NCBI RefSeq assembly: GCF_003675385.1
Contig: NZ_RCWZ01000007.1
Span: 1 to 64,000 of the forward strand
Reading direction: 5' to 3'
DNA: 64,000 nt
Origin: Mucilaginibacter kameinonensis
GTDB lineage: Bacteria > Bacteroidota > Bacteroidia > Sphingobacteriales > Sphingobacteriaceae
Shown here: piece after piece, positions 1 to 7,133 of the stretch
Position numbering within the stretch: the first letter of the stretch is position 1
Layout: each line of letters opens with the position of its first letter
Notes under the pieces: generated by a model
What the model was told of the DNA's origin: nothing
The model's database searches: none
What the model saw: the letters and a program-made list of their open reading frames with translations, nothing else
Position numbers and translations under genes: made by a program

Positions 1-77
1 TTAGAGGTTAGAGGTTAGAGGTTAGAGGTTAGAGGTTAGAGGTTAGAGGTTAGAGGTTAGAGGTTAGAGGTTAGAGG
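1..77. repeat. Perfect heptamer tandem array (TTAGAGG)x11
   Basis: Eleven uninterrupted copies of TTAGAGG fill the first 77 bases and probably continue beyond the window edge. The array ends abruptly at a unique sequence. Degenerate arrays of the same 7-nt family recur at 523-559, 11891-11923 and 14656-14690. Confidence 0.97.
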
Positions 78-232
78 GCAATGCACTTTGAAATACTTTG
101 TTTTACTTTTTTTGATTTTTCGCGTTAGGGATTGCAGCGGATACCGGCCTGTGGCTAATGCCTGTGCAGTATGAGCGCAAAGCCCGCCCGTCAGCTGACG
201 GGAACGCCCCAATTCAGTTTACAGCTTATTTT

Positions 233-459
233 TGTCTGAACTCGAATTAAACGAATTAAGAGAATTTAGCGAATTTCAATTTAGCGCAAGTCTTGAGCCA
301 AAGAATGCGAGATTGGAGACTTGTGCTTTCGGATAGACACAAGTGAGCATACCCACAGACAACCACACAACACTTGCACCAAAAGAGAATATTAAGAGAA
401 TTTATCGAATTTCATAGTATTCTGGAAATTCTTTAATTCTATAAATTCAGGTTCAGACA
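233..459. mobile_element. Gene-less terminal-inverted-repeat element (MITE-like)
   Basis: The left end reads TGTCTGAACTCGAATT (233-248). The right end, on the other strand, starts TGTCTGAACCTGAATT (459-444), so the ends match apart from two adjacent bases. The interior is AT-rich, repeats GAATT every 8-9 nt on both sides and has no ORF. The same ends bound the GxxExxY cassette at 60312-60819, so this looks like a non-autonomous relative. Mobility is inferred, not shown. Confidence 0.6.
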
Positions 460-522
460 AACCTCCCCGCCCCAAAATCTAACTTTAAACAACGCCAAGG
501 CACTTTTATCAAAAATAAACCT

Positions 523-559
523 CTAATAAAACCTTAATCTCCAATCACTAATCACTATA
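523..559. repeat. Degenerate heptad array upstream of dapA
   Basis: CTAAT/CCAAT units start at 534, 541, 548 and 555 (7-nt spacing), with another at 523. On the minus strand they read TTAGTGA, TTGGAGA and similar, the same family as the perfect array at 1-77. The block ends about 25 nt before the dapA start codon. Confidence 0.6.
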
Positions 560-582
560 TTAGCATCCTTTTAATTTTACTC

Positions 583-1479
583 ATGAATATATTTTACGGA
601 ACAGGGGTAGCTATGGTAACCCCTTTTCATGCGGATGGTCAAATTGACTACGACGGGTTGAGAAACCTGATTGAACATTTGATTGATGGCGGGGTGGAAT
701 ACCTGGTATCGTTAGGTACAACCGGCGAAAGCGCCACATTGAGCGAGGCTGAACGAAAGCAAGTTTGGGCTTTCACTGCCGAAGTGGTAAATAAGCGCGT
801 TGGCCTGGTGGCCGGTATAGGTGGTAATAATACTCATGAAGTTGTTGAACAAATAAAATCATTTGATATTGATGGTTATGATGCTATACTTTCAGCAAGT
901 CCGCATTATAACAAACCTACCCAGGAGGGCATTTATCAGCATTATAAAGCAATTGCGCTAAATAGTAAATTGCCTATAATATTATATAATGTACCAAGCC
1001 GTACAGGCAGCACGATTAGCGCCGAAACAACGGTACGCCTGGCAAAAGAGTTTAAAAACATCATAGGTATCAAAGAAGCATCAGGCAATTTCGATCTGTT
1101 TAACCAACTGGTGCGTGATAAACCTGAAGATTTCCTGTTTATTTCAGGCGATGATCCGGTTACTTTACCAATGATGGCTTTAGGCGGTGTAGGTGCAATA
1201 TCTGTTATTGGTAACGCCCTTCCCCGTCAGTTATCTGACATGGTCAGGCTCTTGCTTAGCAACGATTACAAAGGCGCACATGCTGCACATTTTGATTTGA
1301 TAGAGTTTACCCGATTAATGTTTACCGAAGGCAGCCCTGCCGGTGTTAAAACCGCGTTGAAACAATTGGGCATCTGTGGTGATACAGTTAGGCTACCATT
1401 AGTACAAGTAAGCGAAAAAACGGCTGATGCCATTGCTACAGAGCTTAAAAAGCTTGCCCCGGTAGCGGTAAAAGCGTAA
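583..1479 (+). CDS. dapA: 4-hydroxy-tetrahydrodipicolinate synthase
   Basis: Condenses pyruvate with aspartate semialdehyde, the first committed step of the diaminopimelate/lysine branch, in the cytoplasm. At 298 aa it is the usual DHDPS length. The (beta/alpha)8-barrel signatures are all present: the GTTGES loop (residues 45-50), Tyr109 in PHYNKP, Tyr135 and Arg140 in the LYNVPSR segment, and the Schiff-base Lys164 in GIKEASG. It stands alone on the plus strand and ends at a strong palindromic terminator. Its product feeds peptidoglycan synthesis, which fits the DAP-type MurE encoded at 15955-17415. Confidence 0.96.
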   Translation: MNIFYGTGVAMVTPFHADGQIDYDGLRNLIEHLIDGGVEYLVSLGTTGESATLSEAERKQVWAFTAEVVNKRVGLVAGIGGNNTHEVVEQIKSFDIDGYDAILSASPHYNKPTQEGIYQHYKAIALNSKLPIILYNVPSRTGSTISAETTVRLAKEFKNIIGIKEASGNFDLFNQLVRDKPEDFLFISGDDPVTLPMMALGGVGAISVIGNALPRQLSDMVRLLLSNDYKGAHAAHFDLIEFTRLMFTEGSPAGVKTALKQLGICGDTVRLPLVQVSEKTADAIATELKKLAPVAVKA

Positions 1480-1503
1480 AAAGCGATAAGGATTCTCTAT
1501 AAG

Positions 1504-1521
1504 CGTCATTGCGAGGTACGA
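1504..1521. repeat. Fragment of dispersed intergenic repeat (CGTCATTGCGAGG family)
   Basis: CGTCATTGCGAGGTACGA matches, on the opposite strand, the copy at 23815-23843, and is one arm of the complete inverted element at 57472-57556. Only one arm remains here. Confidence 0.7.
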
Positions 1522-1560
1522 CGTTTTTTTATAGCCTTAAAGGAAAAGTATCTATAAATA

Positions 1561-1588
1561 AAAAACCCGGTCCATGGACCGGGTTTTT
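1561..1588. terminator. Bidirectional terminator between dapA and the Hc1-like gene
   Basis: A perfect 28-bp palindrome with arms AAAAACCCGGTCCA and TGGACCGGGTTTTT. It is GC-rich in the centre with an A-tract on one side and a T-tract on the other, so it can stop dapA from the left and the minus-strand small gene from the right. Confidence 0.9.
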
Positions 1589-1616
1589 TATTGGAATAAG
1601 ATGATAAAAAATCTTA

Positions 1617-1796
1617 CTAAGCTTCTTTATTCTTAGCTTCCTGAACCTCAAGGCGGATTGCCTGTGCCAGGTTTTTTAGATCCTGCATGCCTTTACGTAC
1701 ACGTGTACCGGCAGCGCTGTTTCCTTTGTTGTAGAATTTGTCGGCATCAGCCTCTAAAGCAGCTACAAGCTCTTTTACTTCAGTAAATTTTTTCAT
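1617..1796 (-). CDS. Hc1/histone H1-like small DNA-binding protein (59 aa)
   Basis: I translated this short frame by hand. It begins MKKFTEVKELVAALEADADK, continues through a basic helix (GTRVRKGMQDLKNLAQ, residues 30-45) and ends KNKEA. The length and lysine-rich two-helix pattern match the small histone H1-like (Hc1 family) proteins common in Bacteroidota, which are probably nucleoid-associated. The start is supported by a real Shine-Dalgarno-like AAGGAG about 7 nt upstream, unusual for this phylum. It is a single gene converging with dapA on the shared terminator at 1561-1588. The family call rests on recalled resemblance, not a search. Confidence 0.8.
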   Translation of the reverse strand: MKKFTEVKELVAALEADADKFYNKGNSAAGTRVRKGMQDLKNLAQAIRLEVQEAKNKEA

Positions 1797-2110
1797 TTAA
1801 TTACTCCTTTTAAATTTTGAGGTTTATTGTTTTAATTAAAGCTAAGCTAAAATGTTTTTTGTTAATTAAAAACTTTTGAAGCCAAAAAATACGGCCTTAG
1901 CAGTGGTTTTTTTCCACATTTTTGCCAGTTTCTATTTATGAGCCACCTCTTATTTTCTATTAAAAAGTTTAAATCAAACTTATATTTTAAAATAAGTTTG
2001 ATTAATAATTAAAATACAAATCATATCGAAGTATAAATAATATCTATAGCTATCTATACAACTATAACATAGTATTTAAAATACTTTCAGGTATTAATAT
2101 ATTTACAGGT
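1797..2110. other. AT-rich intergenic region
   Basis: This must carry the promoter of the Hc1-like gene. A 12-bp inverted repeat (AATCAAACTTAT at 1972-1983, its complement at 1992-2003, 8-nt loop) is followed on the minus strand by a T-rich tract and may terminate the GH125 gene. I see nothing else. Confidence 0.5.
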
Positions 2111-3547
2111 TTAAAAAGTCTGCTGCAGTATATCCGGGTAATGCTCGTGCACTTTTAGTATCAATTCGCCAAATAAAGTGTTAGCCCAGGCAAACCATTT
2201 ACGGGTAAAGTCCTTTGCATCGTCTTTATTGAACGATTCGTGCATGAAACCGGTGCCCGCGTGGGTACTTTTCAGCCATTTAATGCACTGTACAATCTCC
2301 GCTTTATCGGTTGATGTGATGCCGCGCATAATAATTGCCATTGGCCAGATATAGCCAATACCAACGTGCGGACCGCCAATACCTTCAGCAGCTGTGCCCT
2401 TAAAATAGTAAGGATTGCTATCGCTCAATACAAACTTACGAGTGCTTTGGTATAGCGGATCATCAACCTTTACCGAATCAAGATATGGTAAAGCCAACAA
2501 GCTCGGCACGTTTGAATCATCCATGAACAACTGGTTCCCATAACCATCAACTTCAAACGGAATCACCTGTCCAAATTGCGGATGATGTCCAACCGCATAT
2601 TGTTTAAGTGCCGCCTGAACCTCTGCTGCCAAGGTTTTGCAGGCATCAGCTGTAGCATTATCATGGCCGATAGTGCTGTACATTTCGGCCATTTGATTTA
2701 AGCTTGCTACCGCGAAGTAGTTTGATGGGATCAGGAATGGATAAATAGTGGCATCATCCGACGGGCGGAAAATAGAGCAGATCAGGCCAACTGGTTTAAT
2801 CGGGTTACCATACCCCCTGTTAGGGGCAGTATCGCTTTGTGTTTCGGTTTTACGCTGGAAAAAGTACGGACCTTTCCCGTCCTTACGTTGCTGCTCTTTA
2901 AAAGTAGCCAGGATGATCTTACCTGCTTTTTGCCAATTTTCGTCAAAGAAACTGGTATCGCCGCTTATTTTCCAGTAGTTGTAAGCCAGCCTTACAGGGT
3001 AACAAAGTGAATCGATCTCCCATTTACGCTCGTGTAACTCGGGCTTCATGGTAGTACGGTCGCTATCCCACTCACTACCGGTTGGGCCTTCGTTAAAGGC
3101 GTTTGCATAAGGATCAATGATCACGCATTTAGCCTGACGACTTAATACGCCCTGGATTAATTTTTTAAGCGCCGGATCATTTTTAATGAGCGGCAGGTAC
3201 GGCCAAACCTGTGCCGATGAATCGCGCATCCACATAGCGTTTATATCACCAGTGATCACGAAAGTATCTGGCTTACCATCTTTTTCAGAATAGTTTACCG
3301 TAGTATCTAAAGTGTTTGGATAGCAGTTTTCAAAAAGCCAGGCAACTTCAGGGTCTTTGATATCGGCTTTAACCTTTTTAATGATGGCTTCAACAGCCTT
3401 GCTGGTAAATTTACGGTCGGCCAGTTTCGGGCGTTGACTTTCGAAGGCAGGGGCCAAAGCCGAAGCAAATACCGGGGTTATACCCAAGCCGATACCGGCT
3501 GCCGCAACACTGTTGATTTTTATAAAATGTCGTCTGGTTAATTTCAT
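2111..3547 (-). CDS. GH125 family exo-alpha-1,6-mannosidase, Tat-exported
   Basis: Predicted metal-independent alpha-mannosidase trimming alpha-1,6-linked mannose from glycans outside the cytoplasm. The N-terminus has a twin-arginine signal (Arg-Arg-His-Phe-Ile-Lys at residues 5-10, then a hydrophobic Ala/Gly-rich stretch), so it is probably exported folded. GH125 hallmarks are visible: the TGDINAMWMRDSSAQ segment near residue 100, the WEIDSLCYPVRLAYNYW block and the C-terminal GTGFMHESF block. At 478 aa it is full length. It stands alone; the EndoH-like glycosidase at 30549 is another N-glycan-type activity in the window. Substrate is inferred from the family. Confidence 0.88.
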   Translation of the reverse strand: MKLTRRHFIKINSVAAAGIGLGITPVFASALAPAFESQRPKLADRKFTSKAVEAIIKKVKADIKDPEVAWLFENCYPNTLDTTVNYSEKDGKPDTFVITGDINAMWMRDSSAQVWPYLPLIKNDPALKKLIQGVLSRQAKCVIIDPYANAFNEGPTGSEWDSDRTTMKPELHERKWEIDSLCYPVRLAYNYWKISGDTSFFDENWQKAGKIILATFKEQQRKDGKGPYFFQRKTETQSDTAPNRGYGNPIKPVGLICSIFRPSDDATIYPFLIPSNYFAVASLNQMAEMYSTIGHDNATADACKTLAAEVQAALKQYAVGHHPQFGQVIPFEVDGYGNQLFMDDSNVPSLLALPYLDSVKVDDPLYQSTRKFVLSDSNPYYFKGTAAEGIGGPHVGIGYIWPMAIIMRGITSTDKAEIVQCIKWLKSTHAGTGFMHESFNKDDAKDFTRKWFAWANTLFGELILKVHEHYPDILQQTF

Positions 3548-3642
3548 GGTTTTGATATGGTAGGCGTAAAAATAGAAAAGGTTTTAGTTAAACAAAAAAG
3601 CTTGCTAAAATAATTTAGAAAACGTTTTAACAAGGTTTTTAA

Positions 3643-3745
3643 ATGTAGAGACGCATCACATGCGTCTCCGCCAGGACAAGCAACTACGTGTCTATTTACT
3701 ATAGCGGCCTTGCTCACAGGAGACGCATATAATGCGTCTCTACAT
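3643..3745. repeat. Paired palindromic repeat (GAGACGCAT...ATGCGTCTC)
   Basis: Two 27-nt palindromic units, 3643-3669 and 3719-3745, are near-perfect inverted copies of each other. Each contains GAGACGCAT, a 3-nt centre and ATGCGTCTC. About 50 nt of unique sequence lies between. It resembles widespread intergenic REP-like elements and encodes nothing. Confidence 0.8.
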
Positions 3746-3763
3746 CAGATTCTAAAACACAAA

Positions 3764-3791
3764 AAAAGCCCCGGATATCTCCGGGGCTTTT
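3764..3791. terminator. Intrinsic terminator of the alpha-oxoamine synthase gene
   Basis: Arms AAAAGCCCCGG (3764-3774) and CCGGGGCTTTT (3781-3791) around a 6-nt loop, with A and T tracts on both sides. It lies 20 nt past the stop of the minus-strand gene at 3812. Confidence 0.9.
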
Positions 3792-3811
3792 AAATATATC
3801 ATCAAATGCTG

Positions 3812-5056
3812 TTAGGCAATTTCCAGTTTGTTCTCTTTGTAATACCCAGCTTTCAGCTTTTCGCCGATAGCGCTGTAGGCGTCAAGGGTGCGCTGTACGT
3901 CTTCCAGGCTATGTGATGCTGTTGGGATTAACCTTAGCACGATCAATCCTTTAGGGATTACCGGGTAAACCACTATCGAACAGAAAACACCATAGTTTTC
4001 ACGCAGATCGCGGGTTAGTGCTGTCGCTTCAAATAAGTCGCCTTTTAAAAATACCGGGGTAACCATGGTGTTTGAAGCACCCAGGTCAAAGCCACGTTCT
4101 TTTAAACCGGCTTGCAGGGTATTAGCAATCAGCCATAATTTTTCGCGAAGCTCGGGCTGGCTTTTCAGCATTTCGAAACGCTTTTTCAAACCTAACACCA
4201 TTGGCATTGGTAATGCTTTGGCAAATGTTTGCGAACGCATATTATAGCGCAGGTAGTGAATAATATCCTGATCGGCAGCTACAAAAGCACCAATGCCGGC
4301 CATTGATTTGGCGAAGGTAGCAAAGTACACATCCACTTCGTCCATGCAATCCTGTTCTTCATGCGTGCCGGCACCGGTTTTACCCATAGTACCAAAACCA
4401 TGAGCGTCATCAACCAGTAAACGGAAGTTGAATTTCTTTTTAAGATCGGCAACTGCCTTAAGCTTGCCTTGCGCGCCAGACATACCAAAAACACCTTCGG
4501 TAATAAGTAATATACCACCGCCGGTTTGCTCTGTTAAACGGGTTGCACGCTCCAGCTGTTTTTCGCAGCTTTCAATATCGTTATGCTGGTAAACAAAGCG
4601 TTTACCCATGTGTAAACGTACGCCATCGATAATACAAGCGTGCGATTCGGCATCATAAACAATAACATCATTCCTATCAACCAAAGCATCAATGATAGAT
4701 ACCATACCCTGGTAACCGTAGTTAAGCAAAAAAGCTGATTGTTTACCAACGAATTGGGCTAAGCCATTCTCAAGCTCCTCGTGATGGATTGAGTTTCCTG
4801 ACATCATCCTCGCGCCCATTGGGTAAGCCATACCGTAATCGGCGGCGGCTTGCGCGTCGGCTTGTCTTACTTCGGGATGGTTAGCCAAGCCAAGGTAATT
4901 GTTCAGGCTCCAAACCAAATGCTCTTTTCCATTAAACTGCATATGAGGGCCAATTTCGCCTTCCAGTTTAGGAAAAGAAAAATAACCATGCGACCACTTC
5001 TGGTGCTGACCTATCGGCCCACCTAAGCTTTTTGTTATTTTGTCAAATAAATCCAA
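3812..5056 (-). CDS. PLP-dependent alpha-oxoamine synthase (possibly serine palmitoyltransferase-like)
   Basis: A fold-type I PLP enzyme of the family that joins an amino acid to an acyl-CoA with decarboxylation. Family members include serine palmitoyltransferase, KBL and BioF. Visible residues: SLNNYLGLANHPEV near residue 50, the cofactor-stacking His139 in DAESHACIIDG, Asp216-Asp217-Ala-His219, and the Schiff-base Lys250 in TFAKSMAGIGAF. Length (414 aa) is typical. Sphingolipid-making Bacteroidota need an SPT, but this one differs noticeably in its N-terminal third (GARMMSG) from the Sphingobacterium SPT I recall, so the substrate is undecided. It is monocistronic, with its own promoter and terminator. 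Confidence 0.7.
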   Translation of the reverse strand: MDLFDKITKSLGGPIGQHQKWSHGYFSFPKLEGEIGPHMQFNGKEHLVWSLNNYLGLANHPEVRQADAQAAADYGMAYPMGARMMSGNSIHHEELENGLAQFVGKQSAFLLNYGYQGMVSIIDALVDRNDVIVYDAESHACIIDGVRLHMGKRFVYQHNDIESCEKQLERATRLTEQTGGGILLITEGVFGMSGAQGKLKAVADLKKKFNFRLLVDDAHGFGTMGKTGAGTHEEQDCMDEVDVYFATFAKSMAGIGAFVAADQDIIHYLRYNMRSQTFAKALPMPMVLGLKKRFEMLKSQPELREKLWLIANTLQAGLKERGFDLGASNTMVTPVFLKGDLFEATALTRDLRENYGVFCSIVVYPVIPKGLIVLRLIPTASHSLEDVQRTLDAYSAIGEKLKAGYYKENKLEIA

Positions 5057-5083
5057 AATGAATTGTTTTTATAAATTTAAATG

Positions 5084-5115
5084 CAAATATAGCCGTAAAA
5101 ACACCTTCAAACAAT
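5084..5115 (-). promoter_or_regulatory. Bacteroidota-type promoter of the alpha-oxoamine synthase gene
   Basis: On the minus strand ATTG (5115-5112), a 20-nt spacer and TATATTTG (5091-5084) match the phylum consensus TTTG-N19-21-TAnnTTTG. The predicted start point is about 20 nt before the start codon. Confidence 0.7.
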
Positions 5116-5154
5116 AGCTATAACTTTTTAGAATAGGTTATAACCTGAGAGAAC

Positions 5155-5235
5155 AGAAGCAAGATATTAAGAGTCAAGAACCAAGATGGTGAGATTCAAG
5201 ACCCAGATATAAAGATTCAAGACTCAAGAAATAAC
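5155..5235. repeat. Imperfect heptad array, AAGANTC unit
   Basis: Successive AAGA-type units (AAGAGTC, AAGAACC, AAGATTC, AAGACTC and variants) have their G residues at 5163, 5171, 5178, 5185, 5193, 5200, 5206, 5214, 5221 and 5228, a period of 7 with small slips. The same unit recurs at 5361-5390 (inverted) and 50787-50862. Confidence 0.75.
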
Positions 5236-5291
5236 AAAAGGAAAATCAGATTAACGAATCAGGAGCAATAAAAGTATTCAAACAAAAAAAA

Positions 5292-5330
5292 GGAGATCAA
5301 CGCTCAGATGTTATTCCTTTGTTGATCTCC
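5292..5330 (-). terminator. Intrinsic terminator of the dcw operon
   Basis: GGAGATCAAC (5292-5301) pairs with GTTGATCTCC (5321-5330). Reading on the minus strand, the hairpin is followed at once by a run of T (5291-5284). It lies about 65 nt beyond the ftsZ stop codon. Confidence 0.85.
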
Positions 5331-5360
5331 CATTCAATTGTTGTGGTCTTTCTATTTTTT

Positions 5361-5390
5361 CTTGCTTCTTGACTCTAACAGTCTTGCCTC
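5361..5390. repeat. Inverse heptad array next to the ftsZ stop codon
   Basis: CTTG units start at 5361, 5368 and 5383 with a CTAA unit between, the complement of the AAGANTC unit at 5155-5235. The two arrays face each other across the terminator and could fold together in an RNA. Confidence 0.6.
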
Positions 5391-5395
5391 TCTCC

Positions 5396-7003
5396 TTAGT
5401 CCGCGTTGCCGTGCAAATACGAGTTATTATTCCTGATCTCTACGTTACCTTCGCTATCCTGCATCAGGGAAAAACGTGAAATCTGGCTTTCGTCAGATGC
5501 AGGGGTATCCTGCAATGCAATCTCCTTGCGTTTGTAAGCCGGTACATTTTCCAACTCCTGGATATTACCTGTACGCAGTTTCATGCTCAGGTCTTTCAGT
5601 CTCATAATGCGCTCACGCGATTTTTTCAACTGCTCTTCTATCGATTCGTTGGTTTTGTTGTCATCAGCACCAACCGGTTGCGGTGCCGGAGTAGGCTCTG
5701 GCTCGGGTTCTGGCATGCGTGGTTGTTCCCTTACAGGTTGCTCGTAGCTTACCGGTTCGCTCATTTTAAAAGTAAAACCAGCAGTATCCGGCTCATTATC
5801 AGCCTCCAAATCTTCATGCATTAAGCTATGCCTTACAACAGCAGGTTCTTCCTGGCGGCTACCGGAAAACATGTCAAATAAACCGGCTTGTTTAGCATCC
5901 TCTTTAGGGGCTTTAGCATAAGGCTCGGCAGGAGCATCCGCTTTAACAGGTTTAATAAACTCATTAACCGGGCGCACTGGTTGAGGTTCTTCAGGAACCA
6001 GCATCGAAACTATTTTCTTGTTGCTGTTTTCTTTTTCGCGCTCATCTTTAGTTTGGAAACCGGTAGCAATGATAGTTACCGATAATTGCTCGCCCAGGTT
6101 TTCATCGATACAGTTACCCCAGATCAGGTCGGCAGCTAAGCCTGCTTCTTCCTGGATGTAATCAGTAATTACGCTGATCTCATCCATGGTAACCTCTTTA
6201 AGGCCCGAGCTGATGTTCAGCAATATATACCTTGCACCTTCAATTTCATTATCTTTCAACAATGGCGACGCCAGTGCACCTTCAACAGCTTTAAGGGCAC
6301 GGTTTTCACCATCGGCGCTAAAGCTGCCCATGATAGATACACCGCTATCCTTCATTACCGTGCGCACATCTTTAAAGTCGACGTTGATATAACCCGGTAA
6401 GGTGATGATCTCGGCTATCCCTTTGGCCGCCGTAGTCAATATATTATCAGCCTGTGCAAATGCCGAGCTCATGGTCAGGTTACCAAAAATCTGGCGAAGC
6501 CTGTCATTCGAGATCACGAGGAACGAATCGACATACTTACGCAGTTCTTCCAAACCTGCATCAGCCTGCATTTTACGGCGTTTACCTTCAAAAGAGAAAG
6601 GCGTGGTTATGATACCCACCGTTAATATATCCATTTCGCGCGCTGCTTTGGCAATGATAGGGCTTGCGCCTGTACCCGTGCCACCGCCCATACCAGCTGT
6701 AATGAACAACATTTTGGTATTAACGCCCAACATCTGTTTAATATCGTCGATATTTTCAATAGCCGAATTTTTGCCTACTTCGGGTATTGAGCCTGCACCC
6801 ATGCCCTCGGTTAAACTGGCACCTAATTGCACCTTGTTAGGTATAGGGCTCAGCTCCAATGCCTGGGCATCAGTGTTGCATATTATAAAATCAACACCGG
6901 TAATTCCTTGCCTGTACATATGGTTTACCGCGTTACCACCACCACCGCCAACACCAATTACCTTGATGATTGACGATTTTTCTTTTAACATTTCAAAATG
7001 CAT
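5396..7003 (-). CDS. ftsZ: Cell division protein FtsZ
   Basis: Tubulin-like GTPase that polymerises into the Z ring at mid-cell. The N-terminal glycine-rich nucleotide loop (VGGGGGNAVNHM, from residue 18) and the tubulin signature GGGTGTG (about residue 110) are intact. A long Pro/Glu-rich linker (about 330-470) follows. The conserved C-terminal peptide appears as ENVPAYKRKE and is followed by an unusual tail of about 45 residues ending NNSYLHGNAD. At 535 aa it is longer than proteobacterial FtsZ, as usual in Bacteroidota. Last gene of the dcw cluster; the 130-nt gap to ftsA holds three DnaA boxes, so it may have its own regulated promoter. Confidence 0.97.
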   Translation of the reverse strand: MHFEMLKEKSSIIKVIGVGGGGGNAVNHMYRQGITGVDFIICNTDAQALELSPIPNKVQLGASLTEGMGAGSIPEVGKNSAIENIDDIKQMLGVNTKMLFITAGMGGGTGTGASPIIAKAAREMDILTVGIITTPFSFEGKRRKMQADAGLEELRKYVDSFLVISNDRLRQIFGNLTMSSAFAQADNILTTAAKGIAEIITLPGYINVDFKDVRTVMKDSGVSIMGSFSADGENRALKAVEGALASPLLKDNEIEGARYILLNISSGLKEVTMDEISVITDYIQEEAGLAADLIWGNCIDENLGEQLSVTIIATGFQTKDEREKENSNKKIVSMLVPEEPQPVRPVNEFIKPVKADAPAEPYAKAPKEDAKQAGLFDMFSGSRQEEPAVVRHSLMHEDLEADNEPDTAGFTFKMSEPVSYEQPVREQPRMPEPEPEPTPAPQPVGADDNKTNESIEEQLKKSRERIMRLKDLSMKLRTGNIQELENVPAYKRKEIALQDTPASDESQISRFSLMQDSEGNVEIRNNNSYLHGNAD

Positions 7004-7082
7004 AATCTTCGTTTTCAGCTATATGTAATTCAACCCAACATTAGATTTTACCATCGTAATAATAACACTTTTTCAACAAGGT

Positions 7083-7130
7083 TTATCCACATTTGTGAGC
7101 AATGTGAATAAGTTTACTCCTTGTGAATAA
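7083..7130. promoter_or_regulatory. Cluster of three DnaA boxes upstream of ftsZ
   Basis: Three exact matches to TTATNCACA lie within 48 bp: TTATCCACA on the plus strand (7083-7091) and TTATTCACA twice on the minus strand (7111-7103 and 7130-7122). They fill the ftsA-ftsZ gap between the ftsA stop codon (7134) and about 80 nt before the ftsZ start. DnaA binding is inferred from the consensus. Confidence 0.7.
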
Positions 7131-7133
7131 ATA

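Larger units (their letters stand above)
78..582. other. Non-coding region upstream of dapA
   Basis: No convincing gene is visible. The stretch holds a 16-bp perfect palindrome (187-202, CCCGTCAGCTGACGGG), an inverted-repeat element (233-459) and degenerate heptads (523-559) just before dapA. I see no riboswitch fold. The dapA promoter should lie here, but I cannot place it with confidence. Confidence 0.6.
3548..3811. other. Intergenic region with inverted-repeat element and terminator
   Basis: No gene. It contains the GH125 promoter region, the repeat at 3643-3745 and the terminator at 3764-3791 of the gene that follows on the minus strand. Confidence 0.6.
5057..5395. other. Intergenic region between ftsZ and the alpha-oxoamine synthase gene
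   Basis: No gene. It holds a promoter (5084-5115), a heptad array (5155-5235), the dcw terminator (5292-5330) and an inverse heptad array (5361-5390) that abuts the ftsZ stop codon. Confidence 0.7.

Noticed and set aside
1..77. CRISPR array or telomere
   Set aside because: Seven-base units without spacers rule out CRISPR; a telomere is not expected in this phylum and sequence continues into normal genes.
582..583. Lysine riboswitch upstream of dapA
   Set aside because: The 5' region shows heptad repeats and an inverted-repeat element but no lysine-riboswitch motifs.
3643..3745. CRISPR-like repeat-spacer pair
   Set aside because: Only two units in inverted orientation, each palindromic, and no cas genes in the window.
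6402..7028. Long plus-strand open frame (208 aa) opposite ftsZ
   Set aside because: Shadow of the strongly conserved ftsZ reading frame; composition is its complement.
7083..7130. Chromosomal origin of replication
   Set aside because: Three DnaA boxes alone, inside an operon, with no clear AT-rich unwinding array or dnaA/dnaN neighbourhood; kept as a regulatory cluster.
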